Shown one piece after another: positions 8,990 to 16,634 of a stretch of 64,000 nt of DNA (its first letter is position 1; every line of letters begins with the position of its first letter). The DNA is taken from assembly GCA_016795505.1 (NCBI GenBank), contig JAEUHH010000011.1:1-64000 (forward strand). The letters run 5' to 3'. Position numbers and translations under genes: made by a program. Origin of the DNA: Verrucomicrobiales bacterium (lineage in GTDB: Bacteria > Verrucomicrobiota > Verrucomicrobiia > Verrucomicrobiales > DEV007). Below the pieces are notes generated by a model that did not search any database, had not been told where the DNA came from, and saw only the letters and a list, made by a program, of their open reading frames with translations.

Positions 8990-10207
8990 ATGAAAGCCCG
9001 CACTCTGCTCACCTACCTGTCCATCGCCGCCCTGCTCGTCTGGGGCAGCGTCTTCGTCTATTTCTACCTCACCGGACGCATCGAAAAACACGTCGATGTG
9101 AATTTCCGCACCTGGGCGCTGGTCTCCGGACTCGGCCTGTGCGTCCTGGGCCTCTTCAATCTCGCCACCGCCCGCGAGTCCGCCGGCTGCTGCGGGCATG
9201 ATCACGACCACGATCATGACCACGGCCATTCCCATGATCACGATCACGACCACGATCACGCCGGCTGTTGTGGGCACGACCATTCTCACGATCACTCCCA
9301 CGACTCCGCCCCGGCCGCCCACGGCGAACCCGGCCACGTCCACGGCCCCGGCTGCGGTCACGATCACGCCGAGCACGGGCATTCCCATCATCATCACCAC
9401 CACGCCGAAGCCGGTCACGGGCACAGCCACAGCCACGACGACGCGCACGACCATCACCACGAGCAGCCCGCCTCGTCGCTCGTCACTGCCGTCATCATCC
9501 TCATCGTGCCGCTGCTGATGGCCGCGCACTACTCGCAGGATCGTTTCAGCTCGGAGTACGTCGCCAAATGGGGCAAGATCGAGCGCCAGATTTTCCAGAT
9601 GCGCCTCGCCGAGCAGCGCGCCGCCGCCAAAGCCAAAGCCGGCCAGGGTGCTCCCGCCTCAGCCGCCGGAGCCCCCACCGATGCCGCCCAGACCGTCGCG
9701 AGTGCCGACGCCCCGCCTGCCGGTGATGGCAAAGCCGCCCCCGGTGCCGCCGACACCCCGCCCGCCGGCGACGGCGCTGCCGGCGGAGCCGAGTGGGGCG
9801 CCTTCACCATGGCCGATCTCGAGCGCATGGTGCCCAAGAACGAAGCCGGCAACTTCCTGCTCGACGTGCCGCAGCTCTTCTACACCGCCGGCGACGAAGA
9901 GTTGATGAAAGTGATGGAGGGCATCCGCGTCGAGACCACCGCTCAGGTAATGGAGGAGACCCTCAACAATCCCAAGGGCACGCGGCTGAAGCTGTTCCGG
10001 CTCTTCGTGGAGTGTTGCGCCGCCGATGCGCGCCCCCTGTCCGTGCCGATCGACTTTGGCAAAGCCCCGCCCACCTACGAGGAAATGGGCTGGGTGAAAG
10101 TGACCGGCAAGATCCATTACGCTGAGGAGGAAGGGAACATCGTCCCCCTGATCCTGGTCGAGACCATGGAAGCCACCGCCGAGCCGACCGACATGATGCT
10201 TTATTGA
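8990..10207 (+). CDS. His-rich DUF1980 (TIGR03943/YcgQ-type) membrane protein
   Basis: 405 residues: two N-terminal transmembrane helices (about 6-26 and 41-60), a very His/Asp-rich region at about 64-160 with long HDHDHD runs and Cys pairs (CCGHDH twice), a third helix at about 163-183, a Pro/Ala/Gly linker, and a C-terminal soluble domain at about 270-400. The soluble domain has the DUF1980 signature RLFVECCAADARPLSVPI. The His/Cys cluster is an evident metal-binding segment and is far longer than a usual linker. Coupled to the permease upstream, it is inferred to bind or meter a divalent metal for that transporter. Confidence 0.82.
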   Translation: MKARTLLTYLSIAALLVWGSVFVYFYLTGRIEKHVDVNFRTWALVSGLGLCVLGLFNLATARESAGCCGHDHDHDHDHGHSHDHDHDHDHAGCCGHDHSHDHSHDSAPAAHGEPGHVHGPGCGHDHAEHGHSHHHHHHAEAGHGHSHSHDDAHDHHHEQPASSLVTAVIILIVPLLMAAHYSQDRFSSEYVAKWGKIERQIFQMRLAEQRAAAKAKAGQGAPASAAGAPTDAAQTVASADAPPAGDGKAAPGAADTPPAGDGAAGGAEWGAFTMADLERMVPKNEAGNFLLDVPQLFYTAGDEELMKVMEGIRVETTAQVMEETLNNPKGTRLKLFRLFVECCAADARPLSVPIDFGKAPPTYEEMGWVKVTGKIHYAEEEGNIVPLILVETMEATAEPTDMMLY

Positions 10208-10246
10208 GGCTCTCCGGATCCTTCATACAGTGCCCCATGATTTCAC

Positions 10247-10340
10247 CCCCTCATGATTCTGTCTCCCTGAGGCAGTAGTGAACCCTGCGGTCCTTTAGGG
10301 GAGCCACTGAGGCAAAGGAGAAGACAAAATCAGGGTGGGG
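10247..10340. repeat. Imperfect ~95-bp inverted repeat
   Basis: Left arm CCCTCATGATTCTGTCTCC and right arm GGAGAAGACAAAATCAGGG pair imperfectly around a centre holding two copies of CTGAGGCA. It sits between two convergent genes, so it could end transcription of both or be a small non-autonomous element. Intergenic sequences with GACAAAATCAT-like phrases are common in some bacteria (recollection), so it may be a degenerate family member. Confidence 0.4.
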
Positions 10341-10374
10341 TAATACGATGATTCCCCGCCCACTCAAATTTGTC

Positions 10375-11649
10375 TCACTCATAGATCAGATACGGCTGAC
10401 GCTCGCGGCGGAAGGCCTCGTGTGCGCCCTGCCAGGAGGCGATGATCTTGGCGGGATGCACTCCGCGGGGCAGGTCCCGCTCGATACTGGTGCTGCCGTA
10501 GACTTTGTAAAACACGTCCTTGTTGTTCGCCGAGGTGCGAACAAAGAGGTTACGCTGGCCGATGCGGCGGTTGACGGCGTCGATGAAGATCAGGTTCAAG
10601 CCGGCGAGATCGACCGGAGCGTTGGCATCGATGGATACCCGGGCACCGGAAAAGCTGTTGCGGGTGTAAGGGGTGAACCGCACACCGGGCAGTCGCAGGG
10701 AATTGAGGTAGGCGGTGAACTCATTCGCGTCAAAGCCGGGGCCGCCGACATACTCGAAGGGACCGTCTGATCCGATACCGATGTCACTCCCGCTCAGGCT
10801 GCCGAGGATTCCGGTCGCGGCGTAGTAGCGGGGCGAACTGGGCTTCGGAATGTTCGGTGACGTCGGCACCCAGCGCAGCCCGGTGTGTTCCCAGCTCATG
10901 GCCCGGTTCCACCCCAGCACGGGCACCACGGTGAGACGGCAGGGCCGGGCGATCCAGCCCTTTCCATTGGCCATCTGCGCCAGCTCGCCGGCGGTCATGC
11001 CATGGATGTAGGGCGTCGGCACCTGACCGACAAAACTGATCCACTGACTCTCGATCGGCGGCCCCTGCACCCGGAGCCCGCCGAGGGGATTGGGGCGGTC
11101 GAGCACGACGAACTCCTTGCCATTCTCGGCACAGGCCTCCATCGCGCGGATCATCGTGGAGATGTAGGTGTAGCTGCGGGAGCCGATGTCCTGCAGGTCG
11201 AAGAGCATCACATCGATGCCGGCGAGCATTTCCGGCGTGGGTTTGCGGGTCGGCCCGTAGAGGGAGTAGGCGATGAGGCCGGTGAGTGGATCGCGGCGGG
11301 TGTCGATGTGGACGGCGGCTTTCTCCGTGCCCTCGAGGCCATGCTCGGGGGCGTAAAGGGCGGTGAGATTGACCTGCGGCGCCCGTTTCAGGACGAGCCG
11401 GGTCTTTTCCCCGCGTCGATTGACGCTGGTCTGGTTGGTGATGAGTCCGACCCGCTTGCCGCGCAGCAGGTCGAAGCCGTTTTCCTCCAGCACATCGATG
11501 CCGAACTTCACCGGCCCGCGGTAGGTGGCGACCTGGCCCTTCACCCGGCTGGCGCCTCCGGCCGGCGTGGTCTCGCAGGACAACAGCGCCACTAAAACGA
11601 TGGTGGCGGCAAGGGCGGCGGCGAAAAAGCTTTTGTATTCGCGAATCAT
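10375..11649 (-). CDS. namZ: Exo-beta-N-acetylmuramidase NamZ family (DUF1343) lipoprotein
   Basis: 424 residues with a lipoprotein signal ending in LVALLSC (Cys25). The mature protein is a full DUF1343 domain: GKRVGLITNQTSV, LYAPEHGLEG, FDLQDIGSRSYTYISTM, VVLDRPNPLGG. NamZ (YbbC) of Bacillus subtilis releases N-acetylmuramic acid from the non-reducing ends of peptidoglycan fragments and works with NagZ. A nagZ-type gene starts only 58 bases away in the opposite direction, which strengthens the assignment. Outer- or inner-membrane anchoring on the periplasmic side is expected. Confidence 0.88.
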   Translation of the reverse strand: MIREYKSFFAAALAATIVLVALLSCETTPAGGASRVKGQVATYRGPVKFGIDVLEENGFDLLRGKRVGLITNQTSVNRRGEKTRLVLKRAPQVNLTALYAPEHGLEGTEKAAVHIDTRRDPLTGLIAYSLYGPTRKPTPEMLAGIDVMLFDLQDIGSRSYTYISTMIRAMEACAENGKEFVVLDRPNPLGGLRVQGPPIESQWISFVGQVPTPYIHGMTAGELAQMANGKGWIARPCRLTVVPVLGWNRAMSWEHTGLRWVPTSPNIPKPSSPRYYAATGILGSLSGSDIGIGSDGPFEYVGGPGFDANEFTAYLNSLRLPGVRFTPYTRNSFSGARVSIDANAPVDLAGLNLIFIDAVNRRIGQRNLFVRTSANNKDVFYKVYGSTSIERDLPRGVHPAKIIASWQGAHEAFRRERQPYLIYE

Positions 11650-11707
11650 GGCTGCTTAACTGGCTCTTCGGGCTTTTCGCCCCGTCTCACTCATCCCCTT
11701 TTTTTCC

Positions 11708-12814
11708 ATGGAAGAGCGCTTGCTTGGTCAATTGTTGTTAACGGGTGTCCCCGGTGCGGAACTCGATGCGGACACGGCCCGCCGATTCAAAAAACTACAG
11801 CCAGGAGGATTTATTTTATTTGGCCGTAATATCCACTCCCCCGAACAATTGCGCAAGCTGATCGACGACTTGCGGGATCTCTCGGACATCGAGCCCTTCA
11901 TCACCATCGATCAGGAGGGCGGCCGCGTGTCCCGGCTCCGTCTGATCGGCTCGGAACCGCCGAATGCCCAGCAGCTCCGTCAAAAGGGCGACCTCGGCCT
12001 GATCAAGCGCCACGGCGAACTGACCGGCAAGGTCTTGCGCATGTTCGGCTTCAATGTCGACCTGTGTCCGGTGCTCGACATTTCCTATGATGACGAGGCG
12101 GATAACTCCCTGAAAGGTCGCTGCTACGGCACCTCGCCCAAGGAGGTGATCGACAACGCCAGCGTCTTCAACCACGCGCTGCGCAAGGAAGGCGTCCTGA
12201 GCTGCGGCAAGCACTTCCCCGGCTACGCGTCGGCGGCCTGTGACCCGCACCACGAACTGCCGGTCATCCACAAAACCCTCGCCGAGATGGAAGCCACGGA
12301 ACTCATCCCCTTCCGCGCCCTGCTCGACGATCTGGACAGCCTGATGACCTGCCACTCCCACTTCCCCTGTTGGGACGCGGATCGTCCGCGCTGGCCGGCT
12401 TCGCTTTCGAAAAATGTGATCGGCCAATTCCTCCGCAACCAACTCGCCTACGAGGGCCTGGTCATGACCGACGACCTCGACATGGGGGCGATCCTGAACG
12501 AAGTGACCTTTGAGGAGACCATCATCGCCTGCATCGAAGCCGGCAACGACCTCGCCATGATCTGTCATCGGGTCGAACTGGTCGAGGAAGCCAAAACGCA
12601 TCTGACCAAAGTCCCCTCACCCATCCTGCACGACGCGCTCCGCCGCATTGAGAAAACCAAGAAGCGTCTGGTCAATCCCTACCCCTGGTCCATCGACCGC
12701 TTCCGCGAAATCGACGCCCAGATCTGGGACCTCCGCGTCGCCACTCTGGGCGAAGAACGGGCTCAGGTGCTCAGCGTGGAAGACGGCAAGCGGTCGCCAG
12801 TGGAAATTTACTGA
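11708..12814 (+). CDS. nagZ: Beta-N-acetylhexosaminidase, glycoside hydrolase family 3 (NagZ type)
   Basis: 368-residue single-domain GH3 enzyme without a signal peptide, so probably cytoplasmic. Conserved blocks are GFILFGRNI, TIDQEGGRVSRL, the KHFPG segment carrying the dyad Asp/His loop (here KHFPGYASAACDPHHELP), and the nucleophile motif MTDDLDMGAI with Asp near residue 255. In the classical motif KHFPGHG the His is Tyr here and the loop differs, but the downstream DPHH keeps a His for catalysis. It removes GlcNAc from GlcNAc-anhydroMurNAc or cell-wall fragments. The divergent namZ gene suggests a shared control region of 58 bases. Confidence 0.85.
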   Translation: MEERLLGQLLLTGVPGAELDADTARRFKKLQPGGFILFGRNIHSPEQLRKLIDDLRDLSDIEPFITIDQEGGRVSRLRLIGSEPPNAQQLRQKGDLGLIKRHGELTGKVLRMFGFNVDLCPVLDISYDDEADNSLKGRCYGTSPKEVIDNASVFNHALRKEGVLSCGKHFPGYASAACDPHHELPVIHKTLAEMEATELIPFRALLDDLDSLMTCHSHFPCWDADRPRWPASLSKNVIGQFLRNQLAYEGLVMTDDLDMGAILNEVTFEETIIACIEAGNDLAMICHRVELVEEAKTHLTKVPSPILHDALRRIEKTKKRLVNPYPWSIDRFREIDAQIWDLRVATLGEERAQVLSVEDGKRSPVEIY

Positions 12815-12835
12815 GGGACTGCGGGGAGATGCCAT

Positions 12836-13012
12836 TAAAAAGTGAAAAGCAAATAGTGAAAAGTTAAGCGTATGTATTAGCCGATCGATCCACAACGCAT
12901 TAGCATCATACAAAGTAACAAATTTCCAATATTTACCCCACTTTTCTCACCGCAAAAGCCTTCACCAATAGCATCCCTCCTCTCATCACTTTTCACTTTT
13001 CACTTTTTACCT
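12836..13012. repeat. Inverted A/T-rich repeat AAAAGTGAAAA ... TTTTCACTTTT
   Basis: AAAAAGTGAAAAGCAAATAG with a second GTGAAAAG copy (12836-12867) faces CACTTTTCACTTTTCACTTT (from about 12979) across a 110-base AT-rich spacer. The whole 223-base gap between nagZ and the zinc-ribbon gene is much AT-richer than its surroundings. A related phrase lies at 1826-1851. It could form a large hairpin acting as a terminator, or be a dispersed intergenic repeat. Confidence 0.5.
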
Positions 13013-13037
13013 TCTACCCCTACCACCCCCGCCATTC

Positions 13038-13745
13038 ATGCTCCCCGCTATTGCCAAATTACTCATCATCCAGGACCGCGACCTGAAGATCCGGGCGATC
13101 GACAAGGAACTCGACCATCTGCCCGTGGAGGAGGATGACGCCCGCGACAAGCTGGCAGGCGACCGGCGCCGGGTCGAGGCCGCCAAGCTGGCCATGCAGG
13201 AGAACGAGGTGGCCATGAAGAATCTGGAGCTGGACATCCAGACGCGCCGCGACTCCATCGCCAAACTCAAGATTCAGCAATACGAAACCCGGAAGAACGA
13301 CGAATTCCGCGCCATGGGGGGTGAGATCGAACGCTATGGCAAGGAAGTATCAGAATTGGAGGATCGCGAGCTGGTTTTGATGGAGAAAGGCGAGCAGCTC
13401 AAGCAATCTCTCGCCGATGCCCAACTCAAACTGGAGGCCTCCCAGCGCCTCGTCGATGAGGAACTGGCCGACATCGCCACCCGGCGGGACAATTTGACTG
13501 CCGAAAAGGCCGAATTGCAGTCCAATCGCCAGGAATCGGAGAAAGACGTCGATGCCGACGTGCTGGACATCTACAACCGCCTTTTCAAAAGCAAGGGCGG
13601 ACTGGTCGTGGTGCCTTTGGTGAACGGGCAGTGCAAGGGCTGCCACATGAAGGTGGTGAAGTCGACCGTCGTGGCGGTGAAAGCCGGCCGCGAAGTCACC
13701 CACTGCGAGAGTTGCGGTCGTATCCTCTACTGCGGCGACGAGTGA
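13038..13745 (+). CDS. Zinc-ribbon coiled-coil protein (COG1579, CT398-like)
   Basis: 235 residues. Residues 1-175 are Glu/Lys/Asp-rich heptads forming a long antiparallel coiled coil; the C-terminal 45 residues are a C4 zinc ribbon (GQCKGCHMKVV ... HCESCGRILYC, two CxxC pairs). This is the architecture of COG1579 proteins such as chlamydial CT398/Cdsz and Helicobacter HP0958, which bind secretion or flagellar ATPase partners or RNA. No secretion genes are nearby, so the partner is unknown. The next gene is 15 bases downstream. Confidence 0.85.
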   Translation: MLPAIAKLLIIQDRDLKIRAIDKELDHLPVEEDDARDKLAGDRRRVEAAKLAMQENEVAMKNLELDIQTRRDSIAKLKIQQYETRKNDEFRAMGGEIERYGKEVSELEDRELVLMEKGEQLKQSLADAQLKLEASQRLVDEELADIATRRDNLTAEKAELQSNRQESEKDVDADVLDIYNRLFKSKGGLVVVPLVNGQCKGCHMKVVKSTVVAVKAGREVTHCESCGRILYCGDE

Positions 13746-13760
13746 CGCCCGCGTCGAGCC

Positions 13761-13946
13761 ATGTCCGATACCGCCCCGGTTGTCTGTCCCAGTTGCTTTG
13801 AAACCTTCGAGGTCGCTGTACCGCCGCCCGGCGAGACGCCCTGCGAGGTGGACTACGACTGCGAGGTCTGTTGCCGGCCGATGCTGATCGTGTTCGAGGA
13901 CGACGACGGCGATGTGGCCGCCTGGGCACGCGGCCTGGGCGAATGA
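13761..13946 (+). CDS. CPXCG motif-containing Cys-rich mini-protein
   Basis: 61 residues with CPSCFETFEV near the N terminus and CEVCCRPMLIVFEDDDG at the centre: two CxxC knuckles likely binding one zinc, followed by an acidic tail. Matches the small CPXCG family widespread in proteobacteria and PVC bacteria, whose function is unknown. Located 15 bases after the zinc-ribbon protein, probably co-transcribed. Confidence 0.8.
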   Translation: MSDTAPVVCPSCFETFEVAVPPPGETPCEVDYDCEVCCRPMLIVFEDDDGDVAAWARGLGE

Positions 13947-14057
13947 TCCCGGCTTTGCTCTCAAGCGCCGATCAGTCGTCGATCGGCGTTGAAAGGCCTG
14001 GTTTTATGGAAATTTTGCCCAATCGCCGCCCAAAACCCGGTCTTTTTTCCTTTTCAT

Positions 14058-14072
14058 CCCGCTCAGAGCGGG
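14058..14072. other. Hairpin CCCGCTC/GAGCGGG upstream of the Nudix-like gene
   Basis: A perfect 7-bp stem with a single central base (physically a 5-bp stem and 5-base loop) 25 bases before the ATG at 14097. No T tract follows, so it would be a 5' UTR structure rather than a standard terminator. Confidence 0.3.
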
Positions 14073-14096
14073 CCATGTAGTCCGACCCTTCCACCC

Positions 14097-14714
14097 ATGT
14101 CCCGCTATCCCGACGAAAACATCCTGGTGATCCCGCGCGCCTTGTTCGACGAACTCGGCGCCTTCCAAGGCCTCTGTCTGGAGCCGGAGAGATATCTGCC
14201 CGCCATTCTCAACCCGGCCAACAATCTCTTCATTCCCCGCGACGACGCGGAGGAAGACCCGGGATACAAGCAGATCATCCCCTACGCGATTTTCCGATTC
14301 CAAGACCGGTATCTCCACTACGTCCGCGGAGGCGGCTCCGGGGAAAAACGGCTTGCCGCCAAAGGCTCCATCGGGATCGGCGGCCACATCAATGCCGAGG
14401 ACTACCACGCCCAGTCGCACCTCGACAAGGACACCTACACCATCGGCGTCGAGCGGGAAATCGATGAGGAACTGAACCTCACCGGTCCCCTGACCCAGCG
14501 CATCGTCGCCCTGATCAATGACGACTCGAATCCCGTCGGCCAGGTCCATCTCGGCGTGGTCCACCTGTTCGACTTGTCCTCCCCGGAGGTCACCTCCAAC
14601 GAGGACAACATCACCGAACTCGCCTTCCTCAGCCTCGACGAATTGACCGCCCGCCGCGACCGCCTCGAGACCTGGTCCCAGCATTGCCTCGACGGCCTCG
14701 CCCGCCTCGGCTGA
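14097..14714 (+). CDS. Nudix-superfamily predicted phosphoesterase (COG4112 type)
   Basis: 205 residues from the ATG at 14097; the frame is open upstream but those residues are not protein-like. The second half of a Nudix box is clear (VEREIDEELNL, matching REUxEExGU with Asn for Gly), while the Gly-rich first part (GIGGHINAED) is separated from it by about 15 extra residues. This split Nudix box is what I know from the COG4112 group of predicted phosphoesterases. The substrate is unknown, probably a nucleoside-diphosphate derivative. Confidence 0.7.
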   Translation: MSRYPDENILVIPRALFDELGAFQGLCLEPERYLPAILNPANNLFIPRDDAEEDPGYKQIIPYAIFRFQDRYLHYVRGGGSGEKRLAAKGSIGIGGHINAEDYHAQSHLDKDTYTIGVEREIDEELNLTGPLTQRIVALINDDSNPVGQVHLGVVHLFDLSSPEVTSNEDNITELAFLSLDELTARRDRLETWSQHCLDGLARLG

Positions 14715-14763
14715 CTTCCGTTTCCTCCAATCCATTCCCCGCTCCCGGCTTTTCACCCACGCC

Positions 14764-16032
14764 ATGCCCCGAGTCCCCATCGTCCTGCCCCAATTGGGAG
14801 AGTCCATCGCCGAAGCCACGATTCGCGAGATCGACATCGCGATCGGCCAGGAAGTGCGGGCCGATCAGGAGATTTTTCAAGTCGAGACCGACAAGGCCAT
14901 GATGGGCGTCACCACCCCGGCCACCGGCGTCGTGCTCGACATCGTGGCTCATGTCGATGAGAAATGCGCCGTCGGCGCCACGCTGGCCTACCTCGATGTC
15001 ACCGATGAGGAAATGGTCCGCGCCGGACTCGCCCGACCGGGTGACCCCGATGCCGCCGATGCCACATCCCCGAACGAGATCGCCGATGAATCCGTCGCCA
15101 GCGAGGACGGAGGCGCAGCCCAGGAAGGCCTCCACTTTGCCATCGACGAGAAAGAGATGATCAATCCGGTCCGGCCCGAAGTCCGCCCGACCATCGAAGG
15201 CTTGCCCGTCCCTGCCAGCGCCACCGGAGCCTCCTACCTCAGCCCGCGAATGAAGGCCCGCATGGAAGAACTCGGCCTGAACGCCGCCGACCTCGCTGGC
15301 GTGCCGGGCAGCGGCGCCGGCGGTCGCGTGACGATCGAGGATTTTGAGAAATTCATCCTCGAGATCGAAGCCTGCAAAATGACCGAGGCCTCTCCGATGC
15401 GCATTGCCGTGGCGGACTCGATGCGCCGCAGTTGGTCGCGCCCCCTCGCCACCGTCGGCGTGCCCGTGGCTCTGGACCGCATCATCGGCCACCGCCGCGA
15501 GCAACCGATCAAGCCCGGCATCGCCCTCTACACCATTCGCGCCCTCGCCCTCGCCATCGCCGAGAATACCGCCGTGGCCGGACGCCTCATCGGCGAGCGC
15601 ATCGTCCACCCCCTCGCCATCGACATCGGCTTCGCCGTGGAAGTCGACGACGGCGTCCTGGTGCCTGTCATCCGCGATGTGGAACGGCACACCCTGTCCG
15701 AACTCACCGAGAAATACGACACCCTCGTCCAACAGGCGCGGAAGCGGCGGCTCCCCCCCGAAGCCCGAGGGGCCGGCATCGCGACGGTGACCAATTTCGG
15801 CACCTTCGGCATTGTCTGGGCCACCCCCATTCCCCTGCCGGAACAGAATCTCGTCCTCGGCCTCGGAGCCGGGCGCAAAGTGCCCCGCTGGTGCGATCAA
15901 AGCCAGACCTTCCTGCCACAGACCGAGGCCCAGCTCACCTTGAGTTTCGACCACCGCATCCTCGACGGCGGCGCCGCCGGCCGCCTGCTACAGCGCATCG
16001 GCGATCTCCTTCAGGAGCCGGAAACGCTCTGA
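14764..16032 (+). CDS. Dihydrolipoamide acyltransferase (E2) of a 2-oxoacid dehydrogenase complex
   Basis: 422 residues with three domains: N-terminal lipoyl domain (about 1-80, lipoyl Lys44 in VETDKAMMGV), an acidic Ala-rich linker, a peripheral E1/E3-binding domain (about 155-198, YLSPRMKARMEELGL ... GAGGRVTIEDF), and the catalytic acyltransferase core ending in the active-site FDHRILDGG near residue 395. No E1 or E3 gene is adjacent, so pyruvate, branched-chain or another 2-oxoacid cannot be chosen; the flanking genes are unrelated. Confidence 0.9.
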   Translation: MPRVPIVLPQLGESIAEATIREIDIAIGQEVRADQEIFQVETDKAMMGVTTPATGVVLDIVAHVDEKCAVGATLAYLDVTDEEMVRAGLARPGDPDAADATSPNEIADESVASEDGGAAQEGLHFAIDEKEMINPVRPEVRPTIEGLPVPASATGASYLSPRMKARMEELGLNAADLAGVPGSGAGGRVTIEDFEKFILEIEACKMTEASPMRIAVADSMRRSWSRPLATVGVPVALDRIIGHRREQPIKPGIALYTIRALALAIAENTAVAGRLIGERIVHPLAIDIGFAVEVDDGVLVPVIRDVERHTLSELTEKYDTLVQQARKRRLPPEARGAGIATVTNFGTFGIVWATPIPLPEQNLVLGLGAGRKVPRWCDQSQTFLPQTEAQLTLSFDHRILDGGAAGRLLQRIGDLLQEPETL

Positions 16033-16634
16033 TTTCCCGCTCCGAATCGGGGGAAGACGCGAGAAAAATGTACAAAAAGCGGGGGCGGCCGCATATCCTC
16101 TCCAAGGTTCACGGCGCCCCCTATCTTCCAATGGACGGAGGAACCACCCAAACGCCCTTCACGGAAGATGGCGGTATTTATGACGCCAGACTTCCATCCG
16201 TCCACCTAAAAATTTCCTAAAATCCTTTACACACCAGTAAGTAAATCCTTTAGCCTTGTAAAAACGCACCAGTTCCTGCTCCACAGCCATTTCGGCAATC
16301 CCCGGCTCCCTTTTCCCCCATATTCCCTGACGGAAGCCAGAGATCCCCTGGCTTTCCTGAAAACAGAGGGAGCCTCCGGTTCCCCCCAAGGCCCCGGAAG
16401 CTCCCAAACTGGATGATTGGCCCGGACTTCCACCCGAAAAGCCGCTCATCGAGTCTTGGACGCGAGGCTACAGCAAAAGCGCATCGCCTGTCGATCCTTA
16501 AGTGAAGGCCGCCGAGACAGAATCGCGCCAACCTCATCACCCGGGCGGCGGGAATGAACGCCACTCCCTTGCGTCCACCGCGCAAGCATGGCACCCTCCG
16601 CCGGCCGTCCGCACGGTCATCCCGGCCTCCCCCC
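16033..16634. other. 602-base intergenic region without a supported gene
   Basis: Upstream of the Hsp70 gene. It includes an AT-rich patch near 16205-16265 with the direct repeat AAATCCTTTA (in ...AAATCCTTTAC and ...AAATCCTTTAG). A 96-codon minus-strand frame (16159-16449) is open but has Gly/Ser-rich, unfamiliar content and no family match. It may be a degraded gene, an sRNA region or just promoter DNA. Confidence 0.4.

Noticed and set aside
16159-16449. A 96-codon minus-strand frame upstream of the Hsp70 gene
   Set aside because: No family match, Gly/Ser-rich first half and no ribosome-binding site; kept only as part of the intergenic note.
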